Positions 1 through 6,991 of a stretch of 27,391 nucleotides of DNA are shown here, piece by piece. The stretch is from CAZIKB01 sp964539665 (lineage in GTDB: Bacteria > Zhuqueibacterota > Zhuqueibacteria > Oceanimicrobiales > Oceanimicrobiaceae). The position numbers and the translations under genes are program-made. The notes below the pieces were generated by a model, which saw nothing but the letters and a program-made list of their open reading frames with translations, searched no databases and had not been told where the DNA came from. Where the stretch lies: NCBI GenBank assembly GCA_964539665.1, contig CAZIKB010000087.1, positions 1 to 27,391 on the forward strand, given 5' to 3'. The stretch's first letter is position 1. Each line of letters begins with the position of its first letter.

Positions 1-96
1 ATAAATTTAAAAAGCATTTGCATTTCAATATAGCAGAATGACAGAAAAAGAGTATATTGCAGAAGTCAATTATAATTTAACTTTTGGAGAAATCAA

Positions 97-2403
97 ATGG
101 CAACAAACCAGAAAAATGACTTTAAACTCTTAAGCGACGAGCCAATTTCCGAAAGCGAACGAGCGGATTTCCTTGAATTCGAACACGCTGCCAAGGTACT
201 TGCCCGTGCCGCGCTATACACTGATGGCCCGATTACCATTGGCGTCTATGGTAACTGGGGATCGGGTAAGACCTCTCTCATGCGCTTGATGAAACATATT
301 GTCGAAAAAGAAGGCACGGGTGAGAATGCCGCTGTTGCCGTTTGGTTCAACGCCTGGCAATACGAACGTGAGGAGCACCTGATTGTTCCTCTCATTGCGA
401 CTATTGCCCGTGACATTAAGAAAAGGCAGGAGCAATGGGAAAAAGAGAAAAGCAACGCTGCCCGTAAAGCGCTCAAAGTCATGGAGGACGGCGGTAAAAA
501 GGTCCACGACGCACTGCGGTCTGTACTCTATGGAATTTCAATGAAGGGCAAACTGGGAGTGCCCCTGCTGGGAGAACTGGAGATCAGCGCTTCCATGAAA
601 GATATGATCGAACGTTACGAAGCAGTCACCCAGGACACCTTGATGGCTCGCAGCCTCTATTTTGACGCCTTCGACCAATTGCGTGACCTGTCACATAATA
701 AGAAAGACAAAAAACCACAAATTGTCGTTTTCATCGACGACCTTGACCGCTGCTTTCCCGAACAGGCTGTACGGTTGCTCGAAAGCGTAAAACTTGTTCT
801 CCATCAACCAAATTTCGCTTTTGTGTTGGGTATCTATCCCGAAATCATCGAGGAATTCATCCGAAATAAATATGCCGCGCAATACCCAATGGCGGCTGTT
901 AGCGCAGCCTCCCGCGATGATGATGAATTTCGCAGCCGTATGGATAAATATCTCGACTATTTTAACGACTACCTTGGCAAGATAGTACAGGTCAGCCACA
1001 ACGTGCCTAAACGCCAGCCTGACCAGATGCAGAGTTATATTCGCCATTTACTGGATAACGCGGGGATTACCTCCGAGTTTCTCGTTGAAGGAGTTTCAGA
1101 AGAAGACCTGCTGCAACTGATCGCTGAAGTAGGCAAACGAAGTCCCCGGGAAATAGTCAGGAAGATCAACTGGCTCATCGTTAAATGGCGAATCACAAAG
1201 AGTGAAAAGAGCGAGGACGAAGGATTTGATCTGCTGGCTGGACTGATCAATGAAACGTTCGAGGACAGGGAGTCTAAAGGCAGACTTGCATATAAACAAT
1301 TTCGCCATTCACTTGAATGGTTAACCGGGGAAGATGGCTCGCCAACCTATGGCCAGAACCTGGCAGACGCCCTGGAGAAAGCCCAAAATGTCAAAGATCA
1401 CTGGGAAAAAATAGAAAGCCTGAAGAAGGAACTGAATGCCGACAGTTCCCAAATCATGAAGAGCCTTATTGATATTCTTGATAAAGACGAGCATTTGTGC
1501 AATGTGTTAAATTCCAGTCCGGGCCGAAGCTGGCTTTCAAATAAAAAATATCGCGAAGAGATGCGCGAAACCTACAAAGAAAAAGAATACCGCGAAGAAG
1601 CGTCGGAAACCATCAGCGAAACAAATGATGAACCTTCTCTACCCCGTGAACTCCATACGCAAAAATCCGGAGATCTTGAACATATTCTGCCCGGGTTGCA
1701 ATTGGTTGACATCCTTGCCGGTGAATTCCAAATGGGCAGCGAGGAAGGAGGCGACAGAGAGAAGCCGGTTCACACTGTAAAGCTGGACAGCTTTAAGATT
1801 AGCGCTACACAGGTGAACCAGGGGCAATACGAAGCGATTATGGGGGTGAATCCTTCAAAATTTAAAGGAAAGGAAAAACGTGACACCGCGGATCTACCGG
1901 TCGAAAATGTGAGCTGGGACGATGCCATGATGTTTTGCGAGCGGCTCACAAAACTTATGAAAGGTAAGTACCGTGTTGTTACCCTGCCTACTGAAGCGCA
2001 ATGGGAGTATGCTGCTTGTGGTGGACATAAAGCCCCGGTTGAAGACAATATTCATGTGGGTAAATTCAAATATGCAGGCAGTAACAATTTAGATGAAGTG
2101 GGTTGGTATGACACAAACTCAGGAAATAAAACACATACTGTGGAAACTAAAAAACCGAATGAATTGGGTTTATATGACATGAGTGGTAATGTTTGGGAAT
2201 GGTGCCTGGATAAATGGCATGATAACTATAAGGGAGCGCCGACTGACGGTAGCGCCTGGGAAACCGGAGACCATTCGTACCGGGTGCTGCGCGGTGGCGG
2301 CTGGTGCTACAGTGCGCAGTTTTGCCGTTCTGCTTATCGCGGCCGCTACGATCCGGGCGGCCGCGACGACTCTCTTGGCTTCCGCCTTGTGTTCGTCCCG
2401 TAG
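97..2403 (+). CDS. KAP-family P-loop NTPase fused to FGE/C-type-lectin-like domain; probable DGR target protein
   Basis: A 768-aa fusion. The N-terminal half is a KAP NTPase: Walker A GVYGNWGSGKTS around residues 49-60 (Lys58) and Walker B IVVFIDDLDRCFPE at about 209-222. I see no hydrophobic pair between the Walker motifs, so it is probably soluble, unlike many KAP proteins that carry a membrane insert. A charged helical linker (about 440-530) leads to an FGE-sulfatase/C-type-lectin-like domain (about 535-768) with GEFQMGS, LPTEAQWEYA, GLYDMSGNVWEW and RVLRGGGW. The last segment (729-768) matches the layout of DGR variable regions. An NTPase with a diversified ligand-binding tail is known from bacterial conflict/recognition proteins; that role here is inferred. 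The start is supported by GGAG about 8 nt upstream. It appears monocistronic, with a hairpin and a terminator after it. Domain calls are firm; ligand and effector output are unknown. Confidence 0.9.
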   Translation: MATNQKNDFKLLSDEPISESERADFLEFEHAAKVLARAALYTDGPITIGVYGNWGSGKTSLMRLMKHIVEKEGTGENAAVAVWFNAWQYEREEHLIVPLIATIARDIKKRQEQWEKEKSNAARKALKVMEDGGKKVHDALRSVLYGISMKGKLGVPLLGELEISASMKDMIERYEAVTQDTLMARSLYFDAFDQLRDLSHNKKDKKPQIVVFIDDLDRCFPEQAVRLLESVKLVLHQPNFAFVLGIYPEIIEEFIRNKYAAQYPMAAVSAASRDDDEFRSRMDKYLDYFNDYLGKIVQVSHNVPKRQPDQMQSYIRHLLDNAGITSEFLVEGVSEEDLLQLIAEVGKRSPREIVRKINWLIVKWRITKSEKSEDEGFDLLAGLINETFEDRESKGRLAYKQFRHSLEWLTGEDGSPTYGQNLADALEKAQNVKDHWEKIESLKKELNADSSQIMKSLIDILDKDEHLCNVLNSSPGRSWLSNKKYREEMRETYKEKEYREEASETISETNDEPSLPRELHTQKSGDLEHILPGLQLVDILAGEFQMGSEEGGDREKPVHTVKLDSFKISATQVNQGQYEAIMGVNPSKFKGKEKRDTADLPVENVSWDDAMMFCERLTKLMKGKYRVVTLPTEAQWEYAACGGHKAPVEDNIHVGKFKYAGSNNLDEVGWYDTNSGNKTHTVETKKPNELGLYDMSGNVWEWCLDKWHDNYKGAPTDGSAWETGDHSYRVLRGGGWCYSAQFCRSAYRGRYDPGGRDDSLGFRLVFVP
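2281..2403 (+). other. Putative DGR variable region (VR) at the 3' end of the KAP-FGE gene
   Basis: It encodes residues 729-768, RVLRGGGW to GFRLVFVP, the canonical end of FGE/CLec-fold DGR targets. Invariant framework residues (RVLRGG, W736, C743-R-S-A, R748, P753, R756, GFR) alternate with positions 735, 737-739, 742, 747, 749-752, 754-755 and 757-760. Every one of these latter codons has the form NNY (TGC, TAC, AGT, TTT, TAT, GGC, CGC, TAC, GAT, GGC, GGC, GAC, GAC, TCT, CTT). That is what adenine mutagenesis of AAY codons in a template repeat gives. The caveat is that many framework codons here also end in C or T. The template repeat is not in the window, so the exact left boundary is not defined. 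Confidence 0.7.
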
Positions 2404-2440
2404 TCAGTTGGTAGGTCGTTTGACTTTACCTGTGAGTTTA

Positions 2441-2472
2441 TCCCGTGAAGTTTCGTAAACTACTTCACGGGA
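2441..2472 (+). repeat. 11-bp hairpin just downstream of the VR (possible DGR stem-loop)
   Basis: The arms TCCCGTGAAGT and ACTTCACGGGA are perfectly complementary around a 10-nt loop. The loop can refold locally as AGTTT/AAACT. It starts 37 nt after the stop codon and has no T-tract, so it is not a typical intrinsic terminator. DGRs often carry a GC-rich hairpin/cruciform immediately downstream of the VR that promotes homing; that function is inferred here. Confidence 0.5.
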
Positions 2473-2554
2473 CAGACGAGTTGTTTAAACGGAGTGAGCG
2501 CAGCGTGAGGGACGAACGCTAAGCGAATAGAGTAAGAACAATGAGTAATGGGGT

Positions 2555-2582
2555 TTGGGGCTGTGCCCCAATAAATTTTTTT
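2555..2582 (+). terminator. Rho-independent terminator after the KAP-FGE gene
   Basis: A perfect 7-bp stem TTGGGGC/GCCCCAA with a TGT loop is followed by TAAATTTTTTT. It lies about 150 nt after the stop of the KAP-FGE gene and just before the HRDC remnant. Confidence 0.75.
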
Positions 2583-2607
2583 GAAAATTCACACTATGCG
2601 AAAATGA

Positions 2608-2841
2608 ATACTCGCCGCAGCCCTTGATGAAATGAACCGGTTTCTTCGATCAAAAAAGATACTGGAAGTTCAAAGTGAGTTGATAAGTAACGACAATGGT
2701 GCAAATTGGTGCTTTTGTATTCGTTATCTTGAAAGCCCGTTCCAGACAAATAAAATAGCAAGAATAAAAGTAGATTACAAACATGTACTTGACGATGCCA
2801 CTCTTCGCTCTGAAAAGACAATCTGTTTCTATGTCAAATGA
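2608..2841 (+). pseudogene. Truncated HRDC-type DGR accessory gene (remnant)
   Basis: In frame from 2608, the translation LDEMNRFLRSKKILEVQ, then NGANWCFCIRYLE, then KVDYKHVLDDAT, matches from memory the N-terminal portion of the HRDC-domain proteins that accompany DGR reverse transcriptases. The usual N-terminus (a short strand-rich segment beginning MxFKxF-like) is missing: a stop codon lies in frame at 2605-2607. The homology breaks off after VLDDAT (about 2798), and the frame stops at 2841 before any HRDC helical domain. The gene is therefore broken at both ends. It lies directly behind the VR-bearing gene, as in complete DGR cassettes. The alternative is a small unrelated ORF; the match was not tested by search. 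Confidence 0.55.
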
Positions 2842-2906
2842 AATTGGCTAAAAAAACCTCACAAAAACAATTTGTATTTTATAATCTGTTTTACTACCTT
2901 TTTATT

Positions 2907-3013
2907 ATGAAACCAACGGTTTACATCGAATCAACAGTCGTCAGTTATTTAGGTTCTAAACCAAGTAGGGATTTAATTGTAGCTGCACACCAGAGGAATT
3001 AATGGAGGTTTAA
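2907..3013 (+). pseudogene. PIN-domain toxin gene collapsed by internal deletion
   Basis: From ATG 2907 the frame gives MKPTVYIESTVVSYL, then PSRDLIVAAHQ, the standard N-terminus of a VapC-like PIN ribonuclease family, and stops at 3000-3002. In another frame the same DNA reads CTPEELMEV followed by TAA (2984-3013), the typical C-terminus of that family. The two halves share TGCACACCAG (2984-2993), which encodes part of AAHQ in the first frame and CTPE in the second. The roughly 110 codons expected between them, with the catalytic acidic residues, are gone. The toxin is dead. Confidence 0.7.
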
Positions 3014-3017
3014 AAAT

Positions 3018-3194
3018 ATGTGGCAAGATCCTATCGTTGAAGAAATCCGTAAACAAAGATTTAAAATAGAAGCTGATTGTGGTAATGATTTTAATAAAAT
3101 TTTTGAGAAGGCGCTTGAAGTTCAGAACAAATTTGCCAAAAGGCTTGTTTCTAAACCAGCAGATAAAAATAAAACAGTCTCTGAAATACCATAA
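3018..3194 (+). CDS. Small PIN-toxin partner protein (antitoxin-like)
   Basis: A 58-aa ORF, MWQDPIVEEIRKQRFKIE to VSEIP, with a strong RBS (GGAGG at 3004-3008, 9 nt before ATG). The opening DPIVEEIRK followed by a charged helix resembles the short proteins often encoded next to PIN toxins in cyanobacteria and other bacteria, whose antitoxin role is plausible but not shown. It begins 4 nt after the old PIN stop codon (3011-3013), and its RBS lies inside the PIN 3' end, so the two formed an operon. It appears intact although its toxin is deleted. Expression is uncertain. Confidence 0.55.
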   Translation: MWQDPIVEEIRKQRFKIEADCGNDFNKIFEKALEVQNKFAKRLVSKPADKNKTVSEIP

Positions 3195-3570
3195 TTGTTC
3201 CACTATAGAATTCAAGTTATAATATCTAATTCAAATCATTTCGGATAACAATCTCAGCCTTTTCTCGCGACACCTTTTCAGTTCTGCAAATTACACGATT
3301 TAGAGTTCAAGTCGCTTCTTTTGAACAAAGATTGTTTTAGATTTCTATAAAATGTTCTTTTTCAGTCATTCTGAGGAACGAAGTGACGAAGAATCTGTGA
3401 CCACAAAACTATCATTTTTACAGTATGTTAGTGGTCTCAGATTCTTCGCTCCTTCCAGTCGCTCAGAATGACAATATTAGAAAATTGCGGGGAGCAAAAT
3501 GGATAACCGTGTCCTTGTTTATTTAATCCTTTGATTTATCACGGGCGAAATCTATTAGAGAAGGCAAACT
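3195..3570. other. Intergenic stretch without a gene
   Basis: Apart from the palindrome at 3365-3472, I see only AT-rich sequence without a supported ORF. An RBS (AGAAGG, 3559-3564) for the next gene lies at its end. Confidence 0.5.
3365..3472. repeat. MITE/REP-like imperfect palindrome
   Basis: The left arm starts GTCATTCTGAGGAACGAAG and runs through GAAGAATCTGTGACCAC. The right arm reads GTGGTCTCAGATTCTTCGC to CGCTCAGAATGAC, an imperfect reverse complement around an AT-rich centre. Palindromes of this GTCATTCTGAG...GAAGAATCT type are dispersed in many bacterial genomes as non-coding repeats. No coding sequence is associated. Confidence 0.65.
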
Positions 3571-3966
3571 ATGCGAAAAGATATCAACTTAATGTTCTGC
3601 GACTACAGCCAGAAATTTAAACTGAAATGGGGCAAAATATTTCATGGCGGAATCGACAAAACGGCAAACGAGCTGATGAAGTTGAGCAAAAATTATGGCT
3701 GTGTTCAAAAACAGAGTGACAATGATATTGTCTGGTTGAACAAAGATGATAAACCTGAAGCCATGTTTTGCTTAGTCGAAGCGGCAAATGATCTGGCAAG
3801 AATAAAAGGGATTTACGATAAAATCGAGAATACCAAAATTCCCATCACATTTGTAATTGTTCACCAACTCTCTGATGGGCCGGGTAACTATGATATTTTC
3901 AACTTGTCTGAAAGGAGCTATTTGGTACATAATAACAGAGCCAGATATCGTACGAGCAAACAATGA
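3571..3966 (+). CDS. Hypothetical protein, coupled to SPL-like radical SAM protein
   Basis: A 131-aa protein I do not recognise. It is a mixed alpha/beta sequence without signal peptide or membrane segment. It has a basic N-terminal third (KFKLKWGKIF), a central VWLNKDDKPEAMFCLVEAAND stretch and a hydrophobic strand PITFVIVHQ. The D-x(n)-VEA arrangement could recall a nuclease fold, but there is no convincing catalytic motif. A good RBS (AGAAGG) precedes ATG 3571. Its TGA overlaps the ATG of the next gene (ATGA, 3963-3966), so the two are likely translationally coupled and may act together. Confidence 0.65.
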   Translation: MRKDINLMFCDYSQKFKLKWGKIFHGGIDKTANELMKLSKNYGCVQKQSDNDIVWLNKDDKPEAMFCLVEAANDLARIKGIYDKIENTKIPITFVIVHQLSDGPGNYDIFNLSERSYLVHNNRARYRTSKQ

Positions 3967-5153
3967 AGTTCCTGGTTATCTTTAAGCAGGATTTATTTAT
4001 ATGTATGAAAGGAACATTTACAGAAGTGCCCATTAAGGAAACCGAAGCCAAATCTATATTACGCAAGCACAAAAAAATCGATTCCTGGTTTATCTCCCAC
4101 TACGGAATGAATTTGTACAGAGGTTGCACCCATAACTGCATCTATTGTGACGGGCGCGCAGAAGGGTATTATGCAGAAGGAGAGTTTGGGGAAGATGTAG
4201 TTGTAAAAGTGAACGCCATCGAGGTTTTAAGCCGGGAGTTTGACCCTAAAAGAAAACGCACGCCATTCAAACGCGGTTTCATTATAGTGGGCGGCGGCGT
4301 TTGTGATACCTATCAGCCAATCGAAAAAAAATATCAATTGACTCGTCAAACCCTTGAATTAATTTACAAGCACAATTTTCCTGTGCACATACTCACTAAA
4401 TCAACTCTGGTGCAGAGAGATCTGGATATTATAAAAAAAATCAATAACAAGAGTCGGGCGATTGTAAGTTTCAGCTTTTCCTCAGTTGATGATAAGATAA
4501 GCGCTGTCGTTGAACCTGGCGTACCTTCTCCCACAAAACGACTTGAAACCCTGGCCATGATGAAGAATGAGGGTATGGTGTGCGGCATGTTTTTACTCCC
4601 CGTGATTCCTTTCGTGACCGATACGCCAGAGTTGATTGAAGAATCGATTAGCAAAGCGTGTGACATTGGTTTGGATTTCATAATCTTTGGCGGGATGACC
4701 CTCAAAGAAGGAAAGCAGAAAGAGTATTTTTTAAATAAGTTGAAAAATTACAAACCAAAGCTCACTGTGGAATATCAAAATATCTATCCCGGAAGTAAGT
4801 GGGGACAGGCATCAACAGAATACAATAATTCAGTAAATCAGACATTTAACAGCATTATTAAAAAATACAAAATCCCAAAGCGTATTCCACCGAAATTTTT
4901 TAAAGACATCCTGAGTGAAAAAGACTTAGTCATTGTCATGTTAGAACACCTTGATTATCTCTTAAAGCTGAAAGGAGTGGAATCGCCATTCGGATACGCG
5001 GCCTATTCACTTTCACAGACAAAAGAGTCTTTGTCAGCCATCAAAGGAAATTTGCAAAGCTTGAGAGGAATTGGCAAATTTACCGAGAGAATTATTTTGG
5101 AAATACTGAGGACTGGCAGTTCGTCATATTATGAAAAATTGATGATAGAATGA
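3963..5153 (+). CDS. Spore-photoproduct-lyase-like radical SAM protein with C-terminal HhH
   Basis: A radical SAM protein with the CxxxCxxC cluster motif as CTHNCIYC (Cys55, 59, 62), preceded by MNLYRGC. This context is typical of the SPL/Rv2578c-like group (SplB-related), whose founding member repairs spore photoproduct in DNA; many relatives are uncharacterised. The SAM-binding GGG appears as VGGGVCDTY. The C-terminus has SLRGIGKFTERIILEIL, a helix-hairpin-helix-like GIG motif suggesting nucleic-acid contact. Translation may start at 3963 (ATGA overlap with the upstream ORF) or at Met15 (4005), which removes a 14-residue hydrophobic, poorly conserved-looking leader; neither has a strong RBS. 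A DNA-repair-like role is inference. Confidence 0.8.
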   Translation: MKFLVIFKQDLFICMKGTFTEVPIKETEAKSILRKHKKIDSWFISHYGMNLYRGCTHNCIYCDGRAEGYYAEGEFGEDVVVKVNAIEVLSREFDPKRKRTPFKRGFIIVGGGVCDTYQPIEKKYQLTRQTLELIYKHNFPVHILTKSTLVQRDLDIIKKINNKSRAIVSFSFSSVDDKISAVVEPGVPSPTKRLETLAMMKNEGMVCGMFLLPVIPFVTDTPELIEESISKACDIGLDFIIFGGMTLKEGKQKEYFLNKLKNYKPKLTVEYQNIYPGSKWGQASTEYNNSVNQTFNSIIKKYKIPKRIPPKFFKDILSEKDLVIVMLEHLDYLLKLKGVESPFGYAAYSLSQTKESLSAIKGNLQSLRGIGKFTERIILEILRTGSSSYYEKLMIE

Positions 5154-5365
5154 TAACAGTTACACTTTCTATTTTTCATAATTATTATCGGCAAAAGGGT
5201 TGCATTTTAGGTAATTTTTATTGATTTTACAGACATGCAAAACCGATTAGAGATTATGCAGCAATTGTTAAGGAGCATGCTGATGACCAGGAATATTAAA
5301 GCATTGGGAATGACAAAAAGGTATTGTTTTTGTTCAATCACTGAGTAAATAAAAGAAGGTTTATT
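5154..5365. other. Intergenic region with possible ORF debris
   Basis: AT-rich spacer before the RraA gene. One frame gives KPIRDYAAIVKEHADDQEY then a stop (about 5234-5300), which reads like a protein fragment but which I cannot assign. The RBS AGAAGG (5354-5358 area) belongs to the next gene. Confidence 0.3.
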
Positions 5366-6025
5366 ATGTTATTCACCGAAATCAAAGCACGTCTGACAAA
5401 ACTCGACACCGCATGCATTTGCGATGTCAATAAAAAAATTCGCGTCATGGATCCAGCCATTCGTCCGGTTCGTCATGATTTAAAATTAATCGGTCGAGCC
5501 CACACGGTCCGATGTTGCGATGATTTTCTTACCGTCATAAAAGCGCTCAAAGATGCCACTGCAGGAGAAGTGCTGGTGGTGGATGGCCAGGGCGGTCAAA
5601 GAGCTTTAGCCGGGGAGTTATTCACTACTGAAGCTTATCGAAAAGAACTTGCCGGGCTTGTTGTTGATGGCTCTGTTCGGGATGTAAAAACGATTATGAA
5701 ATTGAGTATGCCGGTCTATTCCCGATACATATTTCCAGTTTCCGGCACCGCATCAAAAATTTTCGAGACTCAGATTCCCGTATCCTGCGGCGGTGTAACA
5801 ATTCATCCGGGAGATATTCTTTTCGGAGACAACGATGGAATTATTGTTGCCTCTGATTCTGAAATAATAGATTTGATTCCGTTTGCCGAACAAATTCAGC
5901 AAAAAGAAGAGATAGTGTTATCAAAACTGAAGAATGGTGAAAGTCTTCTTGATTATTTGAATTTTGAAGATCACTTAGCTAATGTGGAAGTTAGAAAGGA
6001 AAGTAACCTGAAATTCAAGATTTAA
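5366..6025 (+). CDS. RraA family protein (HMG/CHA aldolase-like)
   Basis: 219 aa, the normal size for the RraA family, which includes class II 4-hydroxy-4-methyl-2-oxoglutarate aldolases/oxaloacetate decarboxylases as well as the RNase E inhibitor RraA of E. coli. Family signatures are LVVDGQGGQRALAGELF, where the GG...A..G motif binds the carboxylate substrate and metal, and LVVDGSVRDVKTI, where Arg-Asp is the usual catalytic/metal pair. SRYIFPVSGTASK and PGDILFGDNDGI follow in standard order. An enzyme role is more likely than RNase E control outside Proteobacteria; the exact substrate is unknown. The RBS AGAAGG lies about 8 nt upstream. The AKR-like gene follows 126 bp later and may be part of the same transcript. 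Confidence 0.85.
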   Translation: MLFTEIKARLTKLDTACICDVNKKIRVMDPAIRPVRHDLKLIGRAHTVRCCDDFLTVIKALKDATAGEVLVVDGQGGQRALAGELFTTEAYRKELAGLVVDGSVRDVKTIMKLSMPVYSRYIFPVSGTASKIFETQIPVSCGGVTIHPGDILFGDNDGIIVASDSEIIDLIPFAEQIQQKEEIVLSKLKNGESLLDYLNFEDHLANVEVRKESNLKFKI

Positions 6026-6151
6026 TTTAATGAAAATGTATAATCGGGTAGCCGCGAATTCTAATAATAGTGCGCTATCCAATCCTGTGGAGAATTCTTA
6101 ACGCAGTGAGTTTACATTTTACTGGATTATTTTTTAGCGGAGAAAAAAGTA

Positions 6152-6928
6152 ATGGAAAACATATCAATAAAGGGGAAGCTTTTTAGCAAAGTAATCTGCG
6201 GCACAAATGCATTCTATGGCCGTTCTCATTTCAGCGAGGCAAGAGACCTGGAGTATAGCGCCCGTTGTAATGATGAATACATTAAGAAAGTAATTTCCAA
6301 ATGCCTGGAATTTGGCGTCAACGCCGTCGAATCCAGTGCAAATGAAAGAATCTGGCAAATCATTTCTGACATGCGACCGCACTATCAGAACCCTATTCAT
6401 TTTATCGGAAGTACGCGAATAGATGCAACCTCCCAGATGAAAAGTCACAACGAGAAATTCAGGTTCTTAATCGAAAACAGAGCAGATATTTGTGTGATTC
6501 ATGCGCAATTCGTTGACCGCCCGGGCAGGACCGCGGAAATCAACGGATTGAAGCGGTTCGTGCAGCAAATACACGATGCAGGATTAATCGCCGGCATTTC
6601 AACTCATAAAGTTTCAACGATTGAGCTGTGCGAAAATCACGATTATGGCATAGACGTCTACCTGTTCCCTTTGAATATGACGGGCTTTGTCTATCCAGGA
6701 TATGATGGTAATGAAAGTGTTGCCGAGCGCATCAGGATCATTCAAAACACACCGAAGCCTTTTATGCTCATGAAAACGCTGGCAGCCGGCAGAATCCCGC
6801 CACTTGAAGGACTGCAATTTGTATTAGAGAATTCCAAGCAATCTGATATAATTACGCTTGGTCTGGGGAGTATTGAAGAAGCTGAAGAATCTCTTAGCTT
6901 TGTTAAAGAGTATTTGGGAAGGAATTAA
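6152..6928 (+). CDS. Aldo/keto-reductase-like TIM-barrel protein
   Basis: 258 aa. The layout fits a shortened aldo/keto reductase barrel: N-terminal VICGTNAFYG, the first helix with FGVNAVESSANERIWQII where AKRs have the GxxxxDTA...YG segment, central strands ICVIHAQFVD and AGISTHKVSTIEL, and a C-terminal TLGLGSIEEAEESLSFV resembling the cofactor-binding tail. I cannot identify the canonical D-Y-K-H catalytic tetrad with confidence (Tyr appears replaced), so it may be a non-canonical barrel enzyme. GGAGA precedes the ATG. It lies downstream of the RraA-family gene; a shared catabolic role is possible but unproven. Confidence 0.6.
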   Translation: MENISIKGKLFSKVICGTNAFYGRSHFSEARDLEYSARCNDEYIKKVISKCLEFGVNAVESSANERIWQIISDMRPHYQNPIHFIGSTRIDATSQMKSHNEKFRFLIENRADICVIHAQFVDRPGRTAEINGLKRFVQQIHDAGLIAGISTHKVSTIELCENHDYGIDVYLFPLNMTGFVYPGYDGNESVAERIRIIQNTPKPFMLMKTLAAGRIPPLEGLQFVLENSKQSDIITLGLGSIEEAEESLSFVKEYLGRN

Positions 6929-6991
6929 TGGGATTCATGGTTTAGATAAAAAAAAGCTATCAAAGAAAAATATCTGCAAAAAAAACTTATA

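Noticed and set aside
2183..2458. 91-aa plus-strand ORF overlapping the end of the KAP-FGE gene
   Set aside because: It is a different frame of the variable region, with no family and an Ala-rich composition caused by the GC-rich DNA; the KAP-FGE frame is clearly coding.
2404..3570. DGR template repeat or reverse transcriptase near the VR
   Set aside because: I found no AAC/AAT-rich copy of the VR and no YxDD-type frame in this stretch or elsewhere in the window.
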